From positions 558,001 to 622,000 of the forward strand of contig NZ_LR134002.1 in the NCBI RefSeq assembly GCF_900635155.1: a DNA stretch of 64,000 bases. Reading direction: 5' to 3'. Below are positions 1 through 8,758 of the stretch, in pieces (position 1 is the first letter of the stretch; each line of letters opens with the position of its first letter). The notes under the pieces were generated by a model that saw only the letters and a list, made by a program, of their open reading frames with translations, was not told the origin of the DNA and made no database searches. The DNA is from Streptococcus sanguinis (GTDB lineage: Bacteria > Bacillota > Bacilli > Lactobacillales > Streptococcaceae). A program made the position numbers and the translations under genes.

Positions 1-1161
1 TTTACTGGCAAGTCGCCATTCAAAAATGCCTTGATTCATGGCCTCATTCGGGATGAGGAAGGACGTAAGATGTCCAAGTCACTGGGAAATGGGATTGATC
101 CAATGGATGTCATTGACAAATACGGTGCGGATGCCCTTCGTTGGTTCCTCTCAAACGGCTCTGCTCCTGGACAAGACGTCCGCTTCAGCTATGAAAAGAT
201 GGATGCTTCTTGGAACTTCATTAACAAAATCTGGAACATTTCCCGCTATATCCTCATGAACAATGAAGGTTTGACGCTTGATGCGGCGCGTGAGAATGTC
301 GCTCAGGTGGCGGCTGGTAAAGCTGGTAATGTTACTGACCGCTGGATTCTTCATAACCTCAATGAAACCATTGGCAAGGTGACTGAGAACTTCGACAAGT
401 TTGAGTTTGGTGTGGCTGGTCACATCCTCTACAACTTCATTTGGGATGAATTTGCCGACTGGTATGTGGAGCTGACCAAGGAAGTGCTTTACAGCGACAA
501 TGACGACGAGAAAGTCATCACTCGCTCCGTCCTCCTCTACACGCTGGACCAAATCCTGCGCCTGCTTCACCCAATCATGCCTTTCGTGACAGAGGAAATC
601 TTTGGACAAATCTCAGAAGGCACCATTGTGACAGCAGCTTATCCAGTGGTTCGTCCAGAGTTTGAAAATGCCGAGGCAGCAGCTGGCGTAGAAGCCCTAA
701 AGGACCTGATCCGTTCAGTTCGCAATAGCAGAGCTGAGGTCAATGTGGCGCCAAGCAAGCCGATTACCATCTTGATTAAGACGACAGACAGTGCGCTGGA
801 AACCTTCTTCAAGGATAATGTCAACTACATCAAGCGCTTCACCAATCCTGAGCATCTGGAAATCGCAGCAGACCTCGCCGTGCCAGAGCTAGTCATGTCT
901 AGTATCATCACAGGCGCAGAAATTTATCTGCCGCTGGCAGACCTCCTCAATGTCGAGGAAGAGCTAGCTCGTCTCGAAAAAGAACTAGCCAAATGGCAGA
1001 AAGAACTGGATCTGGTCGGCAAGAAACTCTCTAACGAGCGCTTCGTAGCCAATGCCAAACCAGAAGTCGTCCAAAAAGAACGCGACAAACAAGCCGACTA
1101 CCAAGCTAAGTACGATGCGACTGTGGCGCGGATTGATGAGATGAGGAAACTAGTGAAATAA
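1..1161 (+). CDS. valS: Valine--tRNA ligase, 3' part
   Basis: Class I aminoacyl-tRNA synthetase that charges tRNA-Val. The reading frame is open from base 1, so the gene begins upstream of the window; only the last 386 or so codons are present. The class I KMSKS signature lies at 67-81. It is followed by the anticodon-binding helical domain and a C-terminal Glu/Lys-rich segment from about base 950 ([17 protein letters not shown]) typical of the ValRS coiled-coil arm, ending at TAA 1159-1161. A hairpin terminator follows within 10 bases. IleRS and LeuRS share KMSKS, but the C-terminal coiled coil is a ValRS feature. Confidence 0.95.
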   Translation, partial: FTGKSPFKNALIHGLIRDEEGRKMSKSLGNGIDPMDVIDKYGADALRWFLSNGSAPGQDVRFSYEKMDASWNFINKIWNISRYILMNNEGLTLDAARENVAQVAAGKAGNVTDRWILHNLNETIGKVTENFDKFEFGVAGHILYNFIWDEFADWYVELTKEVLYSDNDDEKVITRSVLLYTLDQILRLLHPIMPFVTEEIFGQISEGTIVTAAYPVVRPEFENAEAAAGVEALKDLIRSVRNSRAEVNVAPSKPITILIKTTDSALETFFKDNVNYIKRFTNPEHLEIAADLAVPELVMSSIITGAEIYLPLADLLNVEEELARLEKELAKWQKELDLVGKKLSNERFVANAKPEVVQKERDKQADYQAKYDATVARIDEMRKLVK

Positions 1162-1167
1162 ATACTG

Positions 1168-1193
1168 AAACACGGTGAGAAGCCGTGTTTTTT
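1168..1193 (+). terminator. Rho-independent terminator after valS
   Basis: Perfect 8-bp stem AAACACGG (1168-1175) / CCGTGTTT (1183-1190) with a 7-base loop, running into a six-T tract at 1188-1193. It sits 6 bases after the valS stop codon. Confidence 0.9.
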
Positions 1194-1201
1194 GGTATAA
1201 T
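1193..1201 (+). promoter_or_regulatory. Extended -10 promoter of the large NTPase gene
   Basis: TGGTATAAT, a perfect extended -10, begins on the last T of the valS terminator. No good -35 is visible because that position is occupied by the terminator stem. Transcription would start near 1208, about 28 bases before the chosen start codon of the next gene. Confidence 0.6.
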
Positions 1202-1235
1202 CAGTATAAATAAATTATCAAAAAGAGGTACAGAT

Positions 1236-4200
1236 ATGCCTTATGAATCAGGTGGAAGAGCAGATAAATTAGGTAATAAATATGAGTTCAACTGGATTGT
1301 TTTAAAATTTATTGATATTATTTCTGAAAAAATAGATGCTATTAAAGTTGAAGCTATAGGTGAAGAAGAAGAGGGGGTGGACGTTTGGGTTAGATACTCT
1401 AACGGAATAACAGAAGCTCAACAATGTAAAGGAAGAAATGCTAGTAAAGATTATTGGACTTTGTCAGATTTAAATAGTCGTGGAATTTTGAAATGTTGGA
1501 AATTGCATCTAAGCAGAGACTTGACAACTAAAGTTTCATTAGTTAGTCCACTTCCGTTTACAAACTTTTCTGATTTAATTTATAGAGCTAAGACTAATGA
1601 TAATGCTCAGTCTTTTATTGATTATCAAGTTAATACATCTTCAGAGCTTAAAAACTTATTTGATAACTATGTTAAGCATTTGGGATTTTCTAAGGAAAAG
1701 GATATTCTAAAAATTATAAATTTTTTAAGTAGAACAGTGATTAGACAAGATCCATCTCCAGAAAATGAAGAATTTATAAAAGATATGATTAGTCAATATT
1801 TTATTGGTGATGCTGCTAGCATAAAGTCAAAATTCATTAATCTAATTTTACAAGGTGAAATTTATGGAAGATGGCTTTCATTTCAGGATTTGGAGAAATT
1901 TATTAAAAATGAGAAAATTGAATTCAGAAATTTAGCACGTGATGATAGGATAATACCTAGAATAAATATTTTAAATGATGAGTATAAAAATAGCTTTAAA
2001 ACATTGGATTCCGGTCTAAAAATTCGCACACAATTTGATGAATGTAAGAAATATATTCAAGAAGGAAAATCAATTATCATTCACGGGAAAGCTGGGAATG
2101 GTAAAAGTGGTTTAACAGAAAATATTATTGATTGGTGTAATAAAAGTAATATTTTACACTTAGGTTTAAAACTAGATTGTTATATTCCTGAGGGTACAGC
2201 ACAAGGATGGGGGGAGCAGTTAGGATTTCCTGCTAGCATAAGTTATTGTTTGAACGCTTTTTCTAAAGAGGATAATCCTGTTCTTATATTAGATCAACTA
2301 GATGCATTAAGATGGACAGCAAGAAATTCTAAAAGTTCACTTGCGACTTGTTTGGAGTTGATTCGAGAGATACGGAACCTCAATTCGGAAAGAGAAAATA
2401 AAATCTCAATTATTTTTGTTTGCAGAACTTATGATTTAGAAAATGATAACGGAATTAAGGCGTTATTTGAAAATAAATCGAAAGATGATATTGAATCTTG
2501 GCATAAAGTTGAAGTTAATGAATTATTGGAAAATGAGGTTGAGGAAATTTTAGGAAGTAAATACCATAGCTATCCAAATAAATTAAAACAGTTACTAAGA
2601 ACTCCTAGTAATCTCTATATATGGGAACAAATTAATAACAAAGAGGAGTACTATCAAATAACAAGTACATATAATCTAGTAGATAAATGGTGGAGAGATT
2701 TATCAGAGAAGTGTCACGATGCTAACCTCATTGAAGATAATCTGAGTGATTTAAAAGAAAAATTTGTCAAACTATTTACGGATACAGGTGAAACTGTATT
2801 TAGCAAGAAAAGACTACTGGTTAATGAAAGGGCTTTGCGTTATCTAACTAGTCAAGGGATGTTAACAGAACGTTCCAACAAAGTTTCTTTTGTTCATCAG
2901 TCATTCCTAGACTGTTTTGTTGCAGAGCGAATGATTCTTGATTACTATACTAATTCTGATGTAAACGACATTCTTGGAAATAAAACACAACAGAATCCAA
3001 CAAGACGTTATCAATTTCAGATTTTTCTTCAATCATTATTAGAGGAATCAGAAAAAGATTTTTTAAATTTTGGAACTAGATTAATAAAGAGTGATAATGT
3101 CAGGTTTAATTTCAAATATGTTTTCTTTGAAATCTTAGGAAGTATTCAAGAACCATCTAAAAAGATTTTAAATTATATAGCAGAGCTGATTCAAGAAACA
3201 GAGTATAGAAATCATTTGTGTCAAACGGTAATTAGTGGTCATCAATTATATGTGAATTTTTTATTGGAAGAGGGTATTTTTAAAAAGTGGTTAGATGAGA
3301 ATAGAATATTAGTAATTAATTTATTAAGTAGTATCTCTCCAAATTACACAACTGAAAGTATTAAATTTATCAAATTATCAATAGTAAATTCTGATGATAA
3401 AAATGAGTGGCGGGGCTGTTTCTTTAATGATTATCATAATGATTCAGAAGAATTTTTTAAGGTAAGATTGCATTATTGGAAATCTTATCTAAAAGAACCA
3501 GATTTGTTTGATGACTTTTATAAAAATATAAACGCATATACAATTAATATTATATGTTTATTTCTTGACAAATTTCAAGACTCTGATAATAGCAATAGAT
3601 TTTATAGTGAATCAAAGGAATTCGACGAAGATTCCCATAATTACATAGATAAAAATTGTATACAAATCGTCCAAACATTATTGCCTTATCTTAAAAAGTA
3701 TTCCGAGAATAATTCAACTAAATACAATCTAGCCTTGAAAGAACGCGATAGCTTACAAAGATATTACCTTCATTTATTAAATGAAGCAAATAAATGTTTA
3801 ATTTCGAAGCATCCTGAGATTTTTTTTGGAATTTATAGTAATTATATGGGAAATGGTGATTATCTCTATAATGAAGTTATTTTAGGTGCAATGTATTACT
3901 TGCCTACGAATTATTTTGATACTTGTATTGAATATTTACTGGCTGATTTTGATAAAACACTCTTTGAAAAATCTCAACGCCATTCAAGCAAATTATTTTT
4001 AGCTAAACGATTGATTTCAAAAGTTGCACAGAGATGTTCATTAGAAATATATAATAAACTTGAAGAACAAATTATTCATTATATATCATCTGATGCTACA
4101 CAAAAGCTAACAAGGAGAATCGAAACAAATAAATCTCGAAATGATATTAAGGTTTATTGGCCATTTTGGGGAGATTTACAATATAAATTGTTATCAGTTT

Positions 4201-5708
4201 TACCGAAAGAACGAATGAGTAATGAAGCTATTGAATTACTAAATGTATTAGAACGATCTAATAATTTTCCTGATTATCTTTATGATTCACATTTCGGAAA
4301 TGTAGTTTCTCCAATACAAGGTAAGAACATTTCTCTTAAATCTTGGAGAAATATTCTCATCAGTCCTAAAGGTGAGACTAAATGTACGTGGGATAGGGAG
4401 AGAAAAATATTCATTAAGTCTTCTCCTAGAGAATTGGCTACTGATTTTAGAAGTACTGTTTCTAAAAATCCTAAAGAATACGTTTCTTTATTTTTAAACT
4501 TATCGTCTAATCATAAAATCAATGAACATTATATAGATGGTCTACTGGGGGGGATTGTAGACTTAGAAAAAATTCCAGATACTGTTTTAAGTGATCTTGA
4601 ATTTATACTATTAAATTTTGTAAACGAAAATAATTGGGAGAATCTTTATTATTTTTTCCGAGTCATAGAGAAACACTCAGATATTGCATGGTCTGAGAAA
4701 GTTTTAGAAAGACTTAATTATTATCTTAAGAAAACTGATTTAGATGCTCTTGATAAATTTAACGAGAATCAGACACTAGAAAATTATCTGCAACAATCGT
4801 ACTCAACTTTGAGAGGCTATGGAATTCATGCTTTGACGAAACTAATAGAAAATTCATCAAGATATATTTCGTACTTCAAAGATACTATTGTTTCACTTGC
4901 TAATGATAAGACCGATTACATACGCTTAAATGCTATTTTTCTTATGTATATAATTTTGGATTTAGATAAGGATTTTGCTAGAGAGTTATTTAGAGGGATT
5001 TTTACGGATGAAAAGATGTTAGCTCATTGGCATAGTAACTACATTTTGTATAGACTATACGAAGATGAGAAAGAACAAATTCAATCTCTATTGCAGTTAG
5101 CTTTTGATTCAAAAGATACATTACTTGTAAAAAATGCCTCATGCCTGATTACAGAAATTTACTTAAATAAAGGAGATATGGAATCAACTGTATATAGTGG
5201 AAGTGGACTTCAAGTAGAAGGTATTTGTCAGATGGCTATTAATTATTTAAAGGTAAAGAACCATGAAGAGAAATCAAAGAAGATTATACTGAATTATTTA
5301 GGTAAGAATGTTACAAATTTAGAAAAAATTTTACCACAACTATTCAGGGATGATTTATTAGATATTAAAGAAGATAAGGATTTAATACTTAATCTACTAG
5401 CTTCTGAATATAGAGATAAGTTATATTATTATTTTTTAGAATCTCTTGAAAAACAAGAATCAATTTCAGAATATGAAAACATCATTTTTGAAACAGTATG
5501 CAATATTGTGAGTAAAACTAATGAATTGAAACTAGAACCATATTATTATAGACGAATAGAAGAATATCTTTCTAGATTGATGATGCAACTTTACGATAAA
5601 CATATGGGGGACGATATTGCGGATAGGTGTTTAGATATTATTGATCAAATGTTTGAAAATGAGTTTGGTAGCTCGCGAACTCTGATTGACGAATTGATGA
5701 ATAAATAG
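1236..5708 (+). CDS. Large STAND-like P-loop NTPase with PD-(D/E)xK-like N-terminus, putative anti-phage protein
   Basis: About 1490 residues from ATG 1236 (AGAGG at 1224-1228). An upstream in-frame ATG at 1185 lies inside the valS terminator and is rejected. Residues 1-100 resemble a Cap4/DUF4297-type nuclease: Glu39, GVDVW with Asp49, then Q63-C-K65, the spacing of a PD-(D/E)xK core. Walker A is GKAGNGKS (284-291), Walker B VLILDQLD (349-356), and a sensor-like FVCRTYD follows near 397. From about 560 to the end the protein is long, helical and repeat-like with no recognised motif, which suits a ligand-sensing C-terminus. This order (nuclease, NTPase, long sensor) matches Avs/AVAST-type STAND defence proteins; that role is inferred. 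Codon use is strikingly AT-rich compared with valS and gnd, a sign of transfer. It stands alone, with no partner gene. Confidence 0.75.
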   Translation: MPYESGGRADKLGNKYEFNWIVLKFIDIISEKIDAIKVEAIGEEEEGVDVWVRYSNGITEAQQCKGRNASKDYWTLSDLNSRGILKCWKLHLSRDLTTKVSLVSPLPFTNFSDLIYRAKTNDNAQSFIDYQVNTSSELKNLFDNYVKHLGFSKEKDILKIINFLSRTVIRQDPSPENEEFIKDMISQYFIGDAASIKSKFINLILQGEIYGRWLSFQDLEKFIKNEKIEFRNLARDDRIIPRINILNDEYKNSFKTLDSGLKIRTQFDECKKYIQEGKSIIIHGKAGNGKSGLTENIIDWCNKSNILHLGLKLDCYIPEGTAQGWGEQLGFPASISYCLNAFSKEDNPVLILDQLDALRWTARNSKSSLATCLELIREIRNLNSERENKISIIFVCRTYDLENDNGIKALFENKSKDDIESWHKVEVNELLENEVEEILGSKYHSYPNKLKQLLRTPSNLYIWEQINNKEEYYQITSTYNLVDKWWRDLSEKCHDANLIEDNLSDLKEKFVKLFTDTGETVFSKKRLLVNERALRYLTSQGMLTERSNKVSFVHQSFLDCFVAERMILDYYTNSDVNDILGNKTQQNPTRRYQFQIFLQSLLEESEKDFLNFGTRLIKSDNVRFNFKYVFFEILGSIQEPSKKILNYIAELIQETEYRNHLCQTVISGHQLYVNFLLEEGIFKKWLDENRILVINLLSSISPNYTTESIKFIKLSIVNSDDKNEWRGCFFNDYHNDSEEFFKVRLHYWKSYLKEPDLFDDFYKNINAYTINIICLFLDKFQDSDNSNRFYSESKEFDEDSHNYIDKNCIQIVQTLLPYLKKYSENNSTKYNLALKERDSLQRYYLHLLNEANKCLISKHPEIFFGIYSNYMGNGDYLYNEVILGAMYYLPTNYFDTCIEYLLADFDKTLFEKSQRHSSKLFLAKRLISKVAQRCSLEIYNKLEEQIIHYISSDATQKLTRRIETNKSRNDIKVYWPFWGDLQYKLLSVLPKERMSNEAIELLNVLERSNNFPDYLYDSHFGNVVSPIQGKNISLKSWRNILISPKGETKCTWDRERKIFIKSSPRELATDFRSTVSKNPKEYVSLFLNLSSNHKINEHYIDGLLGGIVDLEKIPDTVLSDLEFILLNFVNENNWENLYYFFRVIEKHSDIAWSEKVLERLNYYLKKTDLDALDKFNENQTLENYLQQSYSTLRGYGIHALTKLIENSSRYISYFKDTIVSLANDKTDYIRLNAIFLMYIILDLDKDFARELFRGIFTDEKMLAHWHSNYILYRLYEDEKEQIQSLLQLAFDSKDTLLVKNASCLITEIYLNKGDMESTVYSGSGLQVEGICQMAINYLKVKNHEEKSKKIILNYLGKNVTNLEKILPQLFRDDLLDIKEDKDLILNLLASEYRDKLYYYFLESLEKQESISEYENIIFETVCNIVSKTNELKLEPYYYRRIEEYLSRLMMQLYDKHMGDDIADRCLDIIDQMFENEFGSSRTLIDELMNK

Positions 5709-5872
5709 AACTAAAAAACTAATGGAATTGTACAATTTATTATTTTTAAATACTATCCAAATTACTAAAAGTCAAATTTTATAACTTTAGGAATATGTTT
5801 TGCCACATTTCCGAATTAAAGTTATATGTCATACAATTAAAATAATATCTTATTTTTGTTTTCAATTACTAA

Positions 5873-5903
5873 TTCATGTATTTATTCATGTATTTATTCA
5901 TGT
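5873..5903. repeat. 12-bp tandem repeat, about 2.6 copies
   Basis: Unit TTCATGTATTTA at 5873-5884 and 5885-5896, then a partial TTCATGT at 5897-5903. It lies downstream of the large NTPase gene. It has no spacer structure, so it is not a CRISPR. Confidence 0.85.
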
Positions 5904-6102
5904 TATACTATAAAAGTCGAATATTTTAGAAAATAGCTTACCACATGACAAATTTTTTCAATTCAAACCCGCTCGAAAACAATATAGCACGCTTCCTTTC
6001 AGACTTTTCGGGGGAATTGAGTTGAGATTTGGATAGATCAACGAGTTATGGATGACGTAAATTAATTAGTTTATTAGTGTTTCACATCAGACTTATTAAT
6101 AA

Positions 6103-6246
6103 AATTATCTAGATACCTATTTTGGTAGTCGTGATATTCATGCTGTTCAGCAAGAAGTCATTTCCAACTAGGTATTTGGAGATTATTATGAAAGTCTCTA
6201 TTTTACTGTAAATTCCTACAACCAAGTTCAGTTACATCTGAGCTTG
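6103..6246 (+). pseudogene. Decayed protein-coding fragment upstream of gnd
   Basis: The frame from 6103 reads as plausible protein (NYLDTYFGSRDIHAV, then VFGDYYESLYFTV), interrupted by one TAG at 6169-6171 and preceded by a stop at 6100-6102. There is no start codon or ribosome-binding site. I do not recognise the parent family. The end of the fragment overlaps a terminator hairpin. It could be the tail of a gene lost when the region rearranged. Confidence 0.35.
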
Positions 6247-6252
6247 GTTTTT
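6220..6252 (+). terminator. Hairpin terminator upstream of gnd
   Basis: AACCAAGTTCAG (6220-6231) pairs with CTGAGCTTGGTT (6238-6249) around loop TTACAT, with two mismatched positions; a T run follows at 6248-6252. It marks the end of whatever unit lies upstream. Confidence 0.75.
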
Positions 6253-6345
6253 CTATCCACCCCCCTTTCATCCGTCACCGACTTAATACTTTCTTTTAAG
6301 CCTTAAAAATGATAAAATAAGACAAACAAACTATAGGAGAACATA

Positions 6346-7770
6346 ATGACTAAAGCAAATTTTGGTGTTGTTGGTATGGCTGTTATGGGCCGTAACCTTG
6401 CCCTAAATATCGAATCTCGTGGCTATACGGTTGCCATCTATAACCGCTCAGCAAATAAGACGGAGGACGTCATTGCCTCTCATCCTGAGAAAAACTTTGT
6501 GCCAAGCTATGATGTAGAGTCTTTTGTCAACTCTATCGAAAAACCGCGTCGGATCATGCTGATGGTTCAAGCTGGTCCTGGTACAGATGCGACTATTCAG
6601 GCGCTACTTCCTCACTTGGATAAGGGCGATATTCTGATTGACGGTGGGAATACTTTCTACAAGGATACTATTCGCCGTAATGAAGAGTTGGCTAACTCTG
6701 GTATCAACTTCATCGGTACAGGGGTTTCTGGCGGTGAAAAGGGCGCATTGGAAGGACCATCTATCATGCCAGGCGGTCAAAAAGAAGCTTATGAGTTGGT
6801 AGCCGATGTCTTGGAAGAAATCTCTGCTAAAGCTCCTGAAGACGGTGCACCATGTGTGACCTATATCGGTCCTGATGGCGCTGGTCACTATGTAAAAATG
6901 GTCCATAACGGGATCGAATATGGAGATATGCAGCTTATCGCTGAGAGTTATGACCTTATGCAGCACTTGCTGGGGCTTTCAGCTAGTGAAATGGCAGCCA
7001 TCTTCACAGAGTGGAACAAAGGCGAGCTAGATAGCTATCTGATTGAGATTACAGCGGATATCTTGACACGCAAGGACGATGAAGGTCAAGATGGTCCAAT
7101 CGTTGACTACATTCTGGATGCGGCTGGCAATAAGGGAACTGGTAAGTGGACCAGTCAATCTTCTTTGGATCTAGGTGTGCCGCTGCCACTGATTACAGAG
7201 TCAGTATTTGCGCGTTACATTTCTACCTACAAAGATGAGCGTGTAGCTGCCAGCAAGGTATTGCCAAAACCAGCTGCATTCACCTTTGAGGGAGATAAGG
7301 CAGAGTTGATTGAAAAGATCCGCCAGGCTCTTTACTTCTCAAAAATTATGTCTTATGCTCAAGGATTTGCTCAATTGCGTGTAGCTTCTAAGGAAAACAA
7401 CTGGAACCTACCGTTTGGTGAGATTGCTTCTATCTGGCGTGCTGGCTGTATCATCCGTGCCCGCTTCCTTCAAAAGATTACAGACGCTTATGGCCGTGAT
7501 GCTGACCTTGCAAACCTACTCTTAGATGAATACTTCATGGATATTACGGCTAAATATCAGCAGGCGGTCCGTGATGTTGTCAGCTTGGCTGTGCAAGCAG
7601 GTGTACCAGTGCCGACCTTCTCCAGTGCCATTGCTTACTTTGATAGCTACCGTGCGGAAAATCTGCCAGCTAATCTGATTCAGGCTCAGCGTGATTACTT
7701 TGGTGCTCATACCTACAACCGTAAAGACAAAGAAGGTACCTTCCACTATTCTTGGTACGACGAAAAATAG
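6346..7770 (+). CDS. gnd: 6-phosphogluconate dehydrogenase (decarboxylating)
   Basis: Pentose phosphate pathway enzyme: oxidises 6-phosphogluconate to ribulose-5-phosphate and CO2, making NADPH in the cytoplasm. 474 residues, the usual full length. The N-terminal Rossmann fold carries GVVGMAVMG (7-15); the substrate-binding loop [18 protein letters not shown] and the catalytic-lysine segment [15 protein letters not shown] follow. The C-terminal helical domain ends with the normal tail [13 protein letters not shown] sits 6 bases before ATG. It is followed after 9 bases by ritR, an arrangement also found in S. pneumoniae, so the two are probably cotranscribed. Confidence 0.97.
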   Translation: MTKANFGVVGMAVMGRNLALNIESRGYTVAIYNRSANKTEDVIASHPEKNFVPSYDVESFVNSIEKPRRIMLMVQAGPGTDATIQALLPHLDKGDILIDGGNTFYKDTIRRNEELANSGINFIGTGVSGGEKGALEGPSIMPGGQKEAYELVADVLEEISAKAPEDGAPCVTYIGPDGAGHYVKMVHNGIEYGDMQLIAESYDLMQHLLGLSASEMAAIFTEWNKGELDSYLIEITADILTRKDDEGQDGPIVDYILDAAGNKGTGKWTSQSSLDLGVPLPLITESVFARYISTYKDERVAASKVLPKPAAFTFEGDKAELIEKIRQALYFSKIMSYAQGFAQLRVASKENNWNLPFGEIASIWRAGCIIRARFLQKITDAYGRDADLANLLLDEYFMDITAKYQQAVRDVVSLAVQAGVPVPTFSSAIAYFDSYRAENLPANLIQAQRDYFGAHTYNRKDKEGTFHYSWYDEK

Positions 7771-7779
7771 GATAGGCCT

Positions 7780-8469
7780 ATGGCAAAGCGAATTTTACTA
7801 GTAGAAAATGAAAAAAATCTTGCACGATTTGTAAGTTTGGAACTGCAAAAAGAAAGCTTTCTTGTAGATTTAGCTGAGACTGGTCAAGAGGGATTGTCTC
7901 TGGCTAAAGATGTGGATTATGACTTGCTCTTGCTCAACTATGATCTTCAAGATATGAATGCCAGCGATTTTGCTAAGCAGCTGAGCTTGATTAAGCCAGC
8001 TTCGGTTATTATCGTTTTGGCTAGTCGCGAGGAGATTGCGGAGCAGCAGGAGGCAATCCAGCATTTTGCCGTTTCTTACGTGGTCAAGCCTTTCATTATC
8101 AGTGATTTAGTGGAGCGCGTCTCCATCATTTTCCGCGGACGCGACTTTATCGACCAGCACTGCAGCCTCTTGAAAATTCCGACCTCTTACCGCAATCTGC
8201 GAGTGGATATTAAAAATCATACGGTTTACCGCGGTGAGGAAGTCATTGCGCTGACGCGGCGGGAGTACGATCTGCTGGTAACCCTGATGGGCAGCAATAA
8301 GGTCATGAGCCGTGAGCAACTGCTGGAGCGTGTCTGGAAGTACGAGAGTGCAACAGAGACCAACGTTGTAGATGTTTATATTCGTTATCTGCGCAGTAAA
8401 ATTGATGTGGAAGGGCAGCCAAGCTATATCAAAACTGTTCGCGGTGTTGGTTATGCCATGCAAGAATAA
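7780..8469 (+). CDS. ritR: Atypical orphan response regulator RitR
   Basis: 229 residues: receiver domain (1-115), linker, and OmpR/PhoB winged helix (130-229, ending KTVRGVGYAM). The usual phospho-acceptor aspartate is Asn53 (LLLLNYDL), so classical phosphorylation is impossible. Cys128 is present at the linker (RDFIDQHCSLL). In S. pneumoniae RitR these are exactly the diagnostic residues: Asn53, and Cys128 as an oxidation switch that drives dimerisation and repression of iron uptake. No histidine kinase is adjacent, as expected for an orphan. It sits 9 bases after gnd; a terminator follows. Confidence 0.93.
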   Translation: MAKRILLVENEKNLARFVSLELQKESFLVDLAETGQEGLSLAKDVDYDLLLLNYDLQDMNASDFAKQLSLIKPASVIIVLASREEIAEQQEAIQHFAVSYVVKPFIISDLVERVSIIFRGRDFIDQHCSLLKIPTSYRNLRVDIKNHTVYRGEEVIALTRREYDLLVTLMGSNKVMSREQLLERVWKYESATETNVVDVYIRYLRSKIDVEGQPSYIKTVRGVGYAMQE

Positions 8470-8475
8470 AAATTC

Positions 8476-8510
8476 AAAACTCTGTTCTCCTTAGGAGACG
8501 GAGTTTTTTT
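8476..8510 (+). terminator. Terminator after ritR
   Basis: AAAACTC (8476-8482) with an adjoining CTCC arm (8487-8490) folds back on GGAG (8494-8497) and GAGTTTT with one bulged base, loop TTA, followed by a seven-T tract at 8504-8510. Confidence 0.85.
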
Positions 8511-8661
8511 GCGCTTGTTACAGTATTGATCGGAGAAATAATGCGGACTCTCTGACAATTCTATGCAATCGTTTTCGTTAAAATATAGCAAGAATATGGC
8601 TGGTAAAGAGAGATTTTAGCCTTTGGGATGCAAAAAAAGAGAAAATATTTTTATAAAAGCC

Positions 8662-8689
8662 TTTACAAAATAAAAAATCGTGCTATAAT
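8662..8689 (+). promoter_or_regulatory. Promoter of the PTS permease gene
   Basis: -35 TTTACA (8662-8667), 16-bp spacer, -10 TATAAT (8684-8689) with the TGC extension (8681-8683). Predicted start near 8696. Confidence 0.8.
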
Positions 8690-8702
8690 AGATGTATCTA
8701 AA

Positions 8703-8716
8703 TGCAAACGATTTCA
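8703..8716 (+). promoter_or_regulatory. cre-like CcpA operator
   Basis: TGCAAACGATTTCA matches the catabolite-responsive element consensus TGWAARCGYTWNCW at 12 of 14 positions. It lies just after the predicted transcription start, a position where bound CcpA blocks elongation or clearance. Carbon catabolite control of the permease is inferred. Confidence 0.6.
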
Positions 8717-8758
8717 CAAAAAGGAGTGGTTTGCAAAAAATATAAGGAGGTCTGAATG

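Larger units (their letters stand above)
5709..6345. other. Gene-poor debris between the NTPase gene and gnd
   Basis: About 640 AT-rich bases without an intact gene of ordinary size. It holds a 12-bp tandem repeat (5873-5903), a 26-codon ORF (5945-6025) without a ribosome-binding site, a protein-like fragment broken by a stop codon (6103-6246), a terminator (6220-6252), and the gnd leader. AGGAG at 6335-6339 precedes gnd ATG 6346; GATAAAAT near 6311 may be a weak -10. In S. pneumoniae gnd follows mapZ directly; that neighbour is missing here, so the segment is probably a rearranged junction. Confidence 0.6.

Noticed and set aside
1185..1235. Upstream ATG extension of the large NTPase gene
   Set aside because: It lies in the valS terminator and overlaps the promoter; ATG 1236 has an RBS.
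5873..5903. Tandem 12-bp repeat considered as a CRISPR remnant
   Set aside because: Unit too short, no spacers between copies, no cas genes in the window.
6190..6213. 7-codon ORF (MKVSILL) with TTGGAG upstream
   Set aside because: It runs in another frame of the decayed fragment, has no promoter, and is too short to support.
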